Shown one piece after another: positions 1 to 6,195 of a stretch of DNA of 23,609 bases (within the stretch, counting starts at the first letter, position 1; every line of letters starts with the position of its first letter). Under the pieces are notes generated by a model, which ran no database searches, was not told where the DNA came from, and saw nothing but the letters and a program-made list of their open reading frames with translations. The position numbers were made by a program, and so were the translations under genes. Origin of the DNA: a virus; the IMG/VR virus record IMGVR_UViG_3300044635_001006, positions 1 to 23,609 of that record, one strand, 5' to 3'.

Positions 1-362
1 GATTTTAAAAAGTTGTGCCGTGCCCACTTTTCACTCTCGGAATCGTTAAACGACTCAAGGAAGTTCGGCCAGCCGCCCATGCTGCGAATCGTCGCGTTAA
101 TGCGTTGATCGCCAAAGTCGATCCACTTGTAAGGGCCGATGGCAACCGCTCGCTGCACGTCGCTCCAAGCCTCTACGGCTCGCGTATCCTCCGCAACGTT
201 GACGCCGGCAAGCTCCCGAAGCTCGGCAGGTCTCGGCATTCGCGGCAATTCGCGGATCGCCCGAAGTACCGCCGTTTGCATTTGCTCTGGCTCAAGATCG
301 ATCATCGCCAAGGAGTAAACTTGCACCATCGCCTCCGTCGGCTCCACTTGGTGGGCCTGCAT
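1..362 (-). CDS. DUF6475-like phage protein, cut by the left window edge
   Basis: The frame is open from an ATG at 362 through the left edge, giving 120 codons without a stop. Segments RPAELRELAGV, AW..V..A, KWIDFGD and GGWPNF, ending in EKWARHNF, match my memory of the DUF6475-type proteins that often follow phage replication initiators. Their role is unknown, though replication is likely from context. The ATG at 362 has AGAGG five bases upstream, and in-frame ATGs at 329 and 305 are less well placed. Using 362 gives a 71-bp overlap with the initiator gene, which is long but not rare in phages. The C-terminus is outside the window. Gene reality is well supported; the family name is from memory. 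Confidence 0.7.
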   Translation of the reverse strand, partial: MQAHQVEPTEAMVQVYSLAMIDLEPEQMQTAVLRAIRELPRMPRPAELRELAGVNVAEDTRAVEAWSDVQRAVAIGPYKWIDFGDQRINATIRSMGGWPNFLESFNDSESEKWARHNFLK

Positions 363-1251
363 CAATCCCTCTAACAGCGTTGTAAAGTGCTTCAAACTTT
401 CCTGACTCTGCGAATTTTTGAAAGACATTTTTTGTGTTTTCCTCGCGGATCTGTGCAAACGTCTTTGGTTGCGGCGGTTTACGATCCGCCGCTGTGGTTC
501 GGTCGCTGTTCAGCCAATCGGCTTGGAAGCCCTCCCATTGGCGTTCGGCCGCGGTTCGAATGGCTTCGTCTGCCGACATGCCAGCCTTAGCCGCTTCGCG
601 TCGGATCCTCACCAGGACTGATTCCGTAACCGGCTTGCGTCGGCACGCGGTCCAGTCTCGCCAATGGTGTTCGGAAATGTCTTCGGGTCGATCGATTGCA
701 ACCGATGGACGCCGTGTTCGCTTTTGAGAAACAGAAACTAGCGGCTCTGCCGCTTCGCTCCTTCCCCGTTCCCCTTCCTGTTCCTGTTCCCTTCCTATTC
801 CCTTCCCTTCCTCTTCCTTTCCCTTCCCTTCCCCACTGGGCGCGTAAGGCACGCGTTCGGCACGCGTGGGGCACGCGTTAACTACGCGTGGAATATCAAC
901 GAAATTGTTGGTTTCCGACGGTTCTGGCAATGTGCTCTGCGCTTCCTTGAAATTAACGACCTGATGCCGTGAAAATCCAGGAACGTATCCATATTCCACG
1001 CCTTCCGACGCGTAACGCACAACAAAACCACGCGTGGCCAACGCGTCAAGCACGCGTGAAAAATCAACGTTATCGTATGGAAGTATCTGTGCTTTGATCG
1101 ATCGCGGTCGCCATTTGAACCGGCCTTCTCGGTCGCAAATCGTCCACAAGCCAATGAACGCCAACCGTACCGGAAGCCCTTCCTTTTCTTCCAAGTCGAA
1201 GAGTTCCTCGTGGGTGAAAAACTCCGGCTTAATTGTTCGTATTCTTCCCAT
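292..1251 (-). CDS. Replication initiator-like protein (lambda O / replisome-organiser type)
   Basis: 319 residues. The N-terminal ~85 residues (GRIRTIKPEFFTHEEL, LPVRLAFIGLW, CDREGRFKWRP, VLDALATRGFVVRY) look like the winged-helix domain of phage replication proteins that recruit the helicase to the origin. A low-complexity Gly/Glu/Lys/Arg linker follows and is encoded by a long purine tract. The C-terminal third is Arg/Trp-rich. The ATG at 1251 has AGG about eight bases upstream; a GTG at 1308 in the same frame would begin inside the leader hairpin and is less likely. A promoter and structured leader precede the gene. Two ACGCGT iteron arrays lie inside it, as the origin lies inside O in lambda. 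Function is inferred from domain resemblance and context. Confidence 0.72.
   Translation of the reverse strand: MGRIRTIKPEFFTHEELFDLEEKEGLPVRLAFIGLWTICDREGRFKWRPRSIKAQILPYDNVDFSRVLDALATRGFVVRYASEGVEYGYVPGFSRHQVVNFKEAQSTLPEPSETNNFVDIPRVVNACPTRAERVPYAPSGEGKGKEEEGKGIGREQEQEGERGRSEAAEPLVSVSQKRTRRPSVAIDRPEDISEHHWRDWTACRRKPVTESVLVRIRREAAKAGMSADEAIRTAAERQWEGFQADWLNSDRTTAADRKPPQPKTFAQIREENTKNVFQKFAESGKFEALYNAVRGIDAGPPSGADGGDGASLLLGDDRS
759..834. repeat. Polypyrimidine/polypurine tract
   Basis: 76 bases on the plus strand contain only four purines (768, 780, 786, 797), with short CCCTTC/CCTTCC units. It encodes the Gly/Glu/Lys/Arg linker of the initiator on the minus strand. Such tracts can form triplex DNA or unwind easily. 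It lies directly beside the first ACGCGT array, so it may be part of the origin, though a simple linker expansion would also explain it. Confidence 0.85.
840..889. repeat. Iteron array 1: ACGCGT every 11 bp
   Basis: ACGCGT begins at 851, 862, 873 and 884, exactly 11 bp apart, and a fifth degenerate copy (GCGCGT) begins at 840, also in register. The usual context is GGCACGCGT. An 11-bp period is not a multiple of three, so codon repetition cannot produce it. It fits proteins bound on one face of the helix, as for iteron-binding replication initiators. Confidence 0.85.
1008..1057. repeat. Iteron array 2: ACGCGT in 11-bp register
   Basis: ACGCGT begins at 1008, 1030, 1041 and 1052, with gaps of 22, 11 and 11 bp, so they share one 11-bp register with one missing position at 1019. 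The spacer between the two arrays (890-1007) contains short A/T-rich patches. I saw only one other ACGCGT in the window, near 11690. Confidence 0.82.
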
Positions 1252-1262
1252 CGATCGACCTG

Positions 1263-1348
1263 AAAAAACCACCGCCCAGCAGCTTGGCCGGCTTGTGGAG
1301 ATTCCCACAGAACGCCGGGCGGTGGCTTGGATTGGTCAGCCGGCCAAG
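1263..1348 (-). promoter_or_regulatory. Initiator leader RNA with interleaved stems and T6 (attenuator or pseudoknot)
   Basis: Reading along the minus strand: A (CTTGGCCGGCT, 1348-1338), 12 nt, B (CCACCGCCC, 1325-1317), 23 nt holding hairpin TGTGG-gaatct-CCACA, C (AGCCGGCCAAG, 1293-1283), 5 nt, D (GGGCGGTGG, 1277-1269), then T6 at 1268-1263. A pairs perfectly with C over 11 bp and B with D over 9 bp, so the stems interleave. B-D plus T6 is an intrinsic-terminator design, and A-C could be the antiterminator or they could coexist as a pseudoknot. The initiator start codon is 12 nt beyond the T run. The pairings are observed and regulation is inferred. Confidence 0.75.
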
Positions 1349-1361
1349 GCTGATTTCGTAC

Positions 1362-1390
1362 ACTATAACAATCTGTCAACCTGTTCGCAA
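1362..1390 (-). promoter_or_regulatory. Sigma70-type promoter for the initiator leader
   Basis: Minus-strand -35 TTGCGA (1390-1385), 17-bp spacer, -10 TATAGT (1367-1362). The predicted start near 1355 falls a few bases before strand A of the leader. It lies in the 147-bp gap between the methyltransferase stop and the initiator. Confidence 0.6.
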
Positions 1391-1398
1391 CTAAAAAC

Positions 1399-2424
1399 TC
1401 ACTCTACTTCGCGGAAGCTATCGTGCTCCCAAGACGTATCGTCCGCATCGTCAAACGGAAGCATCGGAACGTTTTTCTTCTCCTCTTGCAATCGCAAGAA
1501 ATTGCACCCGTGTTGCCAATATGATTCTTTCAATTCAACGCCCACAAACTTTCGGCCGCACCTAAGCGACCCGACGCCCTCGCTACCGACGCCACCGAAA
1601 GGCGAAAACACGACGTCGCCCGGAAGCGTCCACAGGTCAACGGCACGCTCTATCAACCCAAGCTGTAGCGGACAGATATGCTTCTCATCGTTTTCCGTTG
1701 TCGCCAGTTTGAAGTTTAGGACGTCCGTTTGATTGATATCCCACCAAACCGGCTCCGCGTATCTTCGCCAAATATCGATCGACGGATCGGCCGCGTTTTT
1801 CTTGCGTGAAAACGGCGACGGGTGATTATCGTTTGAGCTTCCGGCCTCACCAATGTATCGCGCGAATCCCTTCGGCCTAACGATGGGCTTGTCGGACATC
1901 AAGCCGCTTCCTTCGCTTGGCGGCTTTCGAAAGACGATCAGATAATCCGCCATACCTTGCCGCACCTGCGACGTATCACGCCTAACGGTCTTGTGGAGCA
2001 GTCCGTTATTGTTGGTCCGCTCGCGCTCCGTTACGGGGCATTTCCAGATCGTTACACGCGAATGAAAGACCCAACCAGCGGCCTCGAACTCCTGAATGCA
2101 AGCCCCAGGAAAGTCGATAAGCCCCGTCGTGCCGTAGACGTTCGCATATCGCGGTAAGTCCTTGCAATGGACCGCACAAAGGCGGCCCGGAACCGTCAGT
2201 CTGTAAAGCTCTTTAATCGCGAAAGCGTAGTGCCGAAAAAACTCTTCGTCGTTCGCTGCGTTGCCCATGTCGTTTTCTGAATCGCTGTAGATGTACAGCG
2301 AAGAAAACGGCGGCGAGTGAATGCAAAAGTCGATCGAGTTATCGGGCAAGTCCCGCATAAGGTCAACGCAATCGCCGTTGTAGAATGTCCAATCCGTTCC
2401 GTGCTGTTCGTTCATGCAACTCAT
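1399..2424 (-). CDS. DNA adenine/cytosine-N4 methyltransferase
   Basis: 341 residues. Motif IV, HSPPF (residues 36-40), a variant of the (D/S/N)PP(Y/F) catalytic motif, comes first. The AdoMet-binding motif I, FSPFGGVGSEG (about 273-283) followed by FVGVELKESY, is near the C-terminus. This is the beta-class order of amino-methyltransferases that make N6-methyladenine or N4-methylcytosine. The protein probably protects phage DNA from host restriction; no cognate nuclease is visible. The ATG at 2424 lies just after the helicase stop with AGG eight bases upstream; a GTG at 2433 in the same frame is the alternative. Target site cannot be told. The pair with the helicase suggests a modification or replication module. 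Confidence 0.88.
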   Translation of the reverse strand: MSCMNEQHGTDWTFYNGDCVDLMRDLPDNSIDFCIHSPPFSSLYIYSDSENDMGNAANDEEFFRHYAFAIKELYRLTVPGRLCAVHCKDLPRYANVYGTTGLIDFPGACIQEFEAAGWVFHSRVTIWKCPVTERERTNNNGLLHKTVRRDTSQVRQGMADYLIVFRKPPSEGSGLMSDKPIVRPKGFARYIGEAGSSNDNHPSPFSRKKNAADPSIDIWRRYAEPVWWDINQTDVLNFKLATTENDEKHICPLQLGLIERAVDLWTLPGDVVFSPFGGVGSEGVGSLRCGRKFVGVELKESYWQHGCNFLRLQEEKKNVPMLPFDDADDTSWEHDSFREVE

Positions 2425-2425
2425 T

Positions 2426-3823
2426 TCATACACCTGCCTTTGATTTTAAGAAACTAGGAATCGTCGGAACCGCCGACGCCGATAAACCGACCCTCATCAA
2501 CTCGGCTTGATTGCCAAGTCCGAACTGCCTAACAACTTCCGCCATCGACGCCTGCATCAAGCCGTGATCGGCACCCTTTCGGGCAATGCTCTTTTCGATG
2601 TTCGCATCCGCGTCGCTGCCGATGATATGAACCTTGACCGGTCGCGTTTGGCCAAATCTCCAAGACCTTCGAACGGCCTGATAATACTCTTCAAACGAAA
2701 ACGAAAGCGACGCAAACACTTGCGTATTGCAAACCTGAAAGTTCAGCCCGACGCCAGCGATAGACGGCTTTGTCACCAACACCGGAAACTGCCCTTCGGC
2801 AAATCCTAAGAGTAGATCCTGCTTTTTCTTCTCCGGCATCGACCCGCGAACCTCAACAGCCCCGTCGACATGCTTCATCAGTTCCGAAGATTCGTAATCG
2901 GTGTAACACCAAACGATTGCCGGCCGCTCTGACTCACGCACAATCTCCGCAACTCGCTTAGCTCGCTCGGTGTTGGTCCGCCGCTTTTCTTCGTGGATGT
3001 TCGTCGCCGAAATTCCTTCGACGTCGAATAGAAAGCCATCGGCGACGCCATCATATGCAACGCTAACAATGTGTCGCTCAACGGTCAGTGGTGGCAAGAT
3101 GTAGCCGTCGTCGCTAGCCCCAAGATCGGATGGACGCGAAAGACAAACCGCCCACGAGGTTACCCATCGCCAAAAGTCCTTTTGAGCGTGTTTCTTCAAG
3201 CGGTAGCCGCCTGCTTTCATCGTGTCGTTGATAAACCAACGCGAAAGCATTTCGTTCGACGGCATGACCCCAAGAAAATCGGCGTGGTTGCCCAGCTCTT
3301 TGTGGTCATTGGGCGCCGGTGTCGCTGTGCATGCCAAGCGGTATGGCGTTTCGCGATATGAGTCGATCAACTCTTGCTTGATCTTCCCGGTAAAATTTTT
3401 GAGGATCTGCGATTCGTCAAGCACAACCCCTGACCAAATCGAAGCGTCAAACTTGTGGAGCTTTTCGTAATTGATGAGGTTAATGCCCTCGACAATTTCA
3501 CTCTGCTCATCGACCACGGCAACGGGCGTTTCGATGCCAAACTTTTCGGCCTCTCGCTTTGTTTGGGCTCGAATGCCAACTGGCGTATGAATCACAACCG
3601 GCCGCTTCGATCGCTTGCAAACCGCGTCAGCCCAGGCTAACTGCTGAATCGTTTTCCCTAGGCCAGTATCTTCAAATAAAGCCGCTCGGCCACGCTGTAG
3701 CGACCACTGGACGCATTTGGCCTGCCAGCCCTTTAGGGCCTTCGGAAGCTCGCCAACCGCAACCTCAAAGCCCAGCGGCCTTGCCGATCGCACCTTCGAT
3801 CGGATGAATTCTTCGTAATCCAT
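2426..3823 (-). CDS. SNF2-family DNA helicase/translocase
   Basis: 465 residues. Motif I (Walker A) is DTGLGKT (52-58), motif II DESQ (136-139, SNF2-like variant of DEAH), motif III CTATPAPND (165-173), motif V GVGLNFQ and motif VI QAVRRSWRFGQ (382-392). The QxxRRxxRxGQ form is typical of SNF2-like phage helicases. It hydrolyses ATP and moves along double-stranded DNA, in phages usually for replication or recombination. The ATG at 3823 has only a weak GGTG Shine-Dalgarno. It is preceded by its own promoter and a structured leader ending in T5, so its expression is probably controlled there. The methyltransferase follows immediately. Confidence 0.9.
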   Translation of the reverse strand: MDYEEFIRSKVRSARPLGFEVAVGELPKALKGWQAKCVQWSLQRGRAALFEDTGLGKTIQQLAWADAVCKRSKRPVVIHTPVGIRAQTKREAEKFGIETPVAVVDEQSEIVEGINLINYEKLHKFDASIWSGVVLDESQILKNFTGKIKQELIDSYRETPYRLACTATPAPNDHKELGNHADFLGVMPSNEMLSRWFINDTMKAGGYRLKKHAQKDFWRWVTSWAVCLSRPSDLGASDDGYILPPLTVERHIVSVAYDGVADGFLFDVEGISATNIHEEKRRTNTERAKRVAEIVRESERPAIVWCYTDYESSELMKHVDGAVEVRGSMPEKKKQDLLLGFAEGQFPVLVTKPSIAGVGLNFQVCNTQVFASLSFSFEEYYQAVRRSWRFGQTRPVKVHIIGSDADANIEKSIARKGADHGLMQASMAEVVRQFGLGNQAELMRVGLSASAVPTIPSFLKSKAGV

Positions 3824-3832
3824 TTAAACACC

Positions 3833-3920
3833 AAAAAGCCACCGGCGGCGCGGCGTAGCGGGCCAGCCTAGATAGGCACGAAGGCACCGCCGGTGGTTGT
3901 GTTGTTGTGAGCCCGCTACG
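3833..3920 (-). promoter_or_regulatory. Helicase leader RNA with interleaved stems and T5 (same geometry as at 1263-1348)
   Basis: Minus strand: A (CGTAGCGGGC, 3920-3911), 14 nt, B (CCACCGGCGG, 3896-3887), 23 nt holding hairpin GCCT-atct-AGGC, C (GCCCGCTACG, 3863-3854), 5 nt, D (CCGCCGGTGG, 3848-3839), C, then T5 at 3837-3833. A pairs with C over 10 bp and B with D over 10 bp, all perfect. The order and the 23-nt and 5-nt spacers equal those of the initiator leader, while most paired bases differ. The helicase ATG is 9 nt beyond the T run. Confidence 0.75.
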
Positions 3921-3929
3921 GCTTCTAAA

Positions 3930-3957
3930 ATCTTAACGCATTGTCAACCGCTGACAA
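3930..3957 (-). promoter_or_regulatory. Promoter for the helicase leader, overlapping an inverted repeat
   Basis: Minus strand -35 TTGTCA (3957-3952), 16-bp spacer, -10 TAAGAT (3935-3930), which is 5/6 and 4/6 to consensus. The predicted start near 3923 falls just before strand A of the leader. The -35 box is one half of the inverted repeat TTGTCA-N5-TGACAA (3941-3957), a possible operator. Confidence 0.5.
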
Positions 3958-4660
3958 CTGCCAAATCCTCTACCGACTCAAAACCGCAAAGAAAACGCAT
4001 CCAATCGACTTCCCGATTGGACAAGTCAAACCATTCACCACGCACCCGCTTATCTGAAAAAATGCGATGCAAACGAGTCTCGACGTTTTTATGTGCTTGC
4101 TTTGTCGCAATCAGTCGCAGCCTTGGGTCTTCCGCTTGAAGCGTCTTTTCCCTTGCTTGTGGCGAATACGAAAATCCTATTTTTGTTAGTCCGTTTGTGT
4201 GCCTCATCAAATAGACGTATGGAGTTCGCCTATCTGTTCCGCATTGGCTTCTATCAAGCTGACTAGAAAAATAATCGACCTTTGGTTTTAGCGTTATGTC
4301 TTGCTTAATGATCTGTCGACGCAGCTCCGAAATCGTTTGACATGCTGCGTCAATCGCGTTGCCAAATTGCTCAACAGCAAACTCAAAAATCCTGGCCTGA
4401 TTGTTTGTCATGCTAAATTGTTCGCGACTATCGAAATCGATCATCGCTTTGACAATCTCGTGCACTCCGCAATATGGGCCGCTCTTGTATCGCCATCTCC
4501 TGTCAAGCCTCCAGAATTTTCGATCTCCAACGGCGACAACTACGCTGTGGTAGTCGTCGCCGAAATCTACACGCAAATCGTTCTTGATTAGCCTTGTTAG
4601 GTCTTCTGGTAGCTCGGTCATAACCCCAAGACCTGCAAGGCCTCCCTGTAGTCCGCTCAT
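3944..4660 (-). CDS. T5orf172/MUG113-type GIY-YIG-like protein
   Basis: 238 residues. The C-terminal half carries YVYLM (148-152), GLTKIGFS (157-164), a RE.TLQAEDP segment (170-179), E194 in VETRLH and RGEWF (207-211). These are hallmarks of the T5orf172/MUG113 branch of the GIY-YIG superfamily, whose members may nick DNA or act in DNA binding. The N-terminal ~130 residues have no recognisable domain. The start ATG at 4660 overlaps the upstream stop as ATGA. It lies upstream of the helicase, so a nucleic-acid function in replication or anti-host defence is plausible. Family call is good; activity is not established. Confidence 0.75.
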   Translation of the reverse strand: MSGLQGGLAGLGVMTELPEDLTRLIKNDLRVDFGDDYHSVVVAVGDRKFWRLDRRWRYKSGPYCGVHEIVKAMIDFDSREQFSMTNNQARIFEFAVEQFGNAIDAACQTISELRRQIIKQDITLKPKVDYFSSQLDRSQCGTDRRTPYVYLMRHTNGLTKIGFSYSPQAREKTLQAEDPRLRLIATKQAHKNVETRLHRIFSDKRVRGEWFDLSNREVDWMRFLCGFESVEDLAVVSG

Positions 4661-4833
4661 AGTCCCCTCGTCTCCCGCATCTGCCTCTCGATATCATCGG
4701 TCAGCCTTCCGTAGGCTTCCCGCGTCGCCCGTGCCGCCTGATACTCCGCGACCCGCCGCGACAAGCCGCCGTCGTGCTCGGCAATGGCCGCACGCTCGCC
4801 GAAGTGCTCGGTGATGTCGTCATTCGTCGGCAT
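4657..4833 (-). CDS. Small charged protein of unknown function
   Basis: 58 residues, MPTNDDITEHFGERAA... ending RQMRETRGL, rich in Arg, Glu and Ala and probably largely helical. It starts 14 bp inside the end of the upstream gene and ends with an ATGA overlap into the T5orf172-like gene, so translational coupling fills the gap exactly. No family recognised. Support comes from the tight packing and lack of any alternative gene in the gap. Confidence 0.65.
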   Translation of the reverse strand: MPTNDDITEHFGERAAIAEHDGGLSRRVAEYQAARATREAYGRLTDDIERQMRETRGL

Positions 4834-5215
4834 TGGCGGCCTCTATCTCTTCGGGGGTGGCTAGGCGGCAATAGACCCAAGAGGTAAGTTCGCTAAAATC
4901 TGACAATGCGGCAGCAAATCCATACTTTTCATTTGTTTTGCAAACCAACACATAAGGACCCTGCCACCTCTGGTCGTGGTTATCCCGGCACATAACCAAC
5001 TTCCGTTGCTTCGCGTCTTCGTCGGTTAGCTCCGGCTCTACCCACGGCTTGCCGTCGTTCGTGCCGTATCGGGCTCGATCGCTAAGGCTCTCGTAGATCT
5101 TGTCCCAATACTCTCTGCCTTCTGGGAACAGGCTCCAGTCGCACATTTGCAACACTGCATTTGCTGCGCGCTGAATATCTTTTCTGTCGTTGTCGCTTAG
5201 CTTTCGCTGTGTCAT
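4820..5215 (-). CDS. Hypothetical protein, paralogue of the gene at 12926-13300
   Basis: 131 residues. It shares with the 124-residue protein at 12926-13300 the segments DGKPWVEPELTDEDAKQR, VMCRDN, W.GP..L and YCRLATPEEI, which there read DGRPYVDPPLTDEDARQR, VMVRDN, W.GP..L and YCRCATPDEI. The order is the same across the whole length, so they are paralogues. No catalytic motif is obvious. The conserved core is acidic and ends in an ATPEEI helix. Start ATG overlaps the upstream stop as ATGA. Function unknown. Confidence 0.8.
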   Translation of the reverse strand: MTQRKLSDNDRKDIQRAANAVLQMCDWSLFPEGREYWDKIYESLSDRARYGTNDGKPWVEPELTDEDAKQRKLVMCRDNHDQRWQGPYVLVCKTNEKYGFAAALSDFSELTSWVYCRLATPEEIEAANADE

Positions 5216-5496
5216 TTGATTTCCCTTTTTGTTGGTCCGTTGCTTTGTAAAATCTTCGCCCGTGCCTTTAACAGCCCGATCGTCCGTTCGCCGCGTTCCC
5301 TAGCTCGCTCTGGTTCGCACCAGCGACAGAGCCATTCACCTTCGAGCGTCTCGGTTGTCATGTACGACCCGCAATTGCAAAGCGGTATCGCGTCCATCTC
5401 TTCCGGTCCGATGGTAAAAAACCGGAAGCCCGGCGGCGGCTCCATCGTCTTGACGATCACCGCCGCCGGTTTGTCTGCTGGTTGCTTAGGTCGCAT
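5212..5496 (-). CDS. Small zinc-ribbon-like protein
   Basis: 94 residues with CNCGSY near the middle and CRWC about 16 residues later, a CxC...CxxC arrangement likely to bind one zinc. The C-terminal part is basic and helical (RARERGERTIGLLKARAK). It sits between the putative SSB-like gene and the paralogue gene with overlapping stops and starts, so it is probably part of the replication operon. No named family recognised. Confidence 0.7.
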   Translation of the reverse strand: MRPKQPADKPAAVIVKTMEPPPGFRFFTIGPEEMDAIPLCNCGSYMTTETLEGEWLCRWCEPERARERGERTIGLLKARAKILQSNGPTKREIK

Positions 5497-6107
5497 CAGA
5501 ATGGCGTGTCCGCAATCATGTTGACCGGCTTACCGTTAGCATCGACCGCCGAAGCTAGTTCGCGAAACTCTGGAGATTGCCGGATCTCTTCTTTCATTCG
5601 GTCGGGAAGCGACTCAAAAACCAGCGGATCAAATTCGTCAGGCGACAAACTGAAAAACAAATGCGGTTCGCTTGTCGCTGGTGCTTTCATTCCTTTTGGA
5701 AGCCTTGCGATGTTCTGGACATTGGCATATGTCTTACCGTTCGGCGATTCGGCATGAATCACGTTAAGCATGCAACCTACCGACAAGATCCGCCGCACCT
5801 CCCAGGTGCCAAGTTCCTCATCTGTAAACTTCTGGCCGCGCCAGCTTTCGAGGTCGCGGCGAAAAGTCGCCTTTTCGTTCGTCGAAAGATTGTACGTCTT
5901 TCCCATCTTAAACGGCTTTCCGTCGCTTTGCTTTTCTTCTGCAATCTCCCACACAATGCGAATCTTTCGACGAAAGACCTCGGGCTTTCCTTCGTAGCTC
6001 TCAGCCTGCGTTCCGAGGTCGATCACGGCACAACATACCGCGACGTGATTGCCTTCCGGGCATCGCTCGTAATTCGACGATTCGTTTTTCGGTACAACTA
6101 GGGGCAT
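5496..6107 (-). CDS. Putative single-stranded-DNA-binding-like phage protein
   Basis: 203 residues. Segments AVIDLGTQ, RKIRIVWEI, KTYNLSTNEKATFRRDLESW and RGQKFT form a pattern I know from small phage replication/recombination proteins often labelled SSB-like. The beta-rich N-terminal ~130 residues would suit an OB fold and the tail is acidic (DEFDPLVFESLPDRM), as in many SSBs. The ATG at 6107 has AAAGG seven bases upstream. A gap of about 86 bp with two hairpins lies before it. The gene stands in the early region before helicase and initiator. The SSB role is inference. Confidence 0.6.
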   Translation of the reverse strand: MPLVVPKNESSNYERCPEGNHVAVCCAVIDLGTQAESYEGKPEVFRRKIRIVWEIAEEKQSDGKPFKMGKTYNLSTNEKATFRRDLESWRGQKFTDEELGTWEVRRILSVGCMLNVIHAESPNGKTYANVQNIARLPKGMKAPATSEPHLFFSLSPDEFDPLVFESLPDRMKEEIRQSPEFRELASAVDANGKPVNMIADTPF

Positions 6108-6137
6108 CTTCTAACCTTTGTAAAGAGTGATGTAAAC

Positions 6138-6195
6138 GCCGCTGCATTGGCGGCAAAGGCCGTGCGGGAGTTGCACCCGCGACGCTGTGCGGCCT
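6138..6195 (-). other. Structured intergenic segment with an acceptor/T-arm-like hairpin
   Basis: On the minus strand, AGGCCG (6195-6190) pairs with CGGCCT (6162-6157). It encloses GCGGG-TGCAACT-CCCGC, a 5-bp stem with a 7-nt loop resembling a tRNA T-arm. A second hairpin, GCCGC-caatgca-GCGGC, follows at about 6154-6138. There is no poly-T, no D-arm and no anticodon arm. It may be a leader structure for the gene starting at 6107. Confidence 0.45.

Larger units (their letters stand above)
838..1060. other. Candidate phage replication origin inside the initiator gene
   Basis: Two in-register ACGCGT arrays flank about 120 bp and are bordered on the left by the polypyrimidine tract. All of it lies within the gene for the putative initiator. 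In lambdoid phages the origin is similarly built of iterons plus an easily melted region inside O. The sequence layout is observed; origin function is inference. Confidence 0.6.

Noticed and set aside
1263-1348. HDV-type self-cleaving ribozyme in the initiator leader
   Set aside because: Strand order fits, but there is no P1.1, no catalytic C region or P4, the J1/2 equivalent is 12 nt long and the RNA ends in a terminator-like T6.
1034-1732. Plus-strand open frame of 232 codons
   Set aside because: It runs antisense across the initiator, its leader and the methyltransferase, all of which have strong support.
5577-6101. Plus-strand open frame of 174 codons
   Set aside because: Entirely antisense to the SSB-like gene; no domain pattern.
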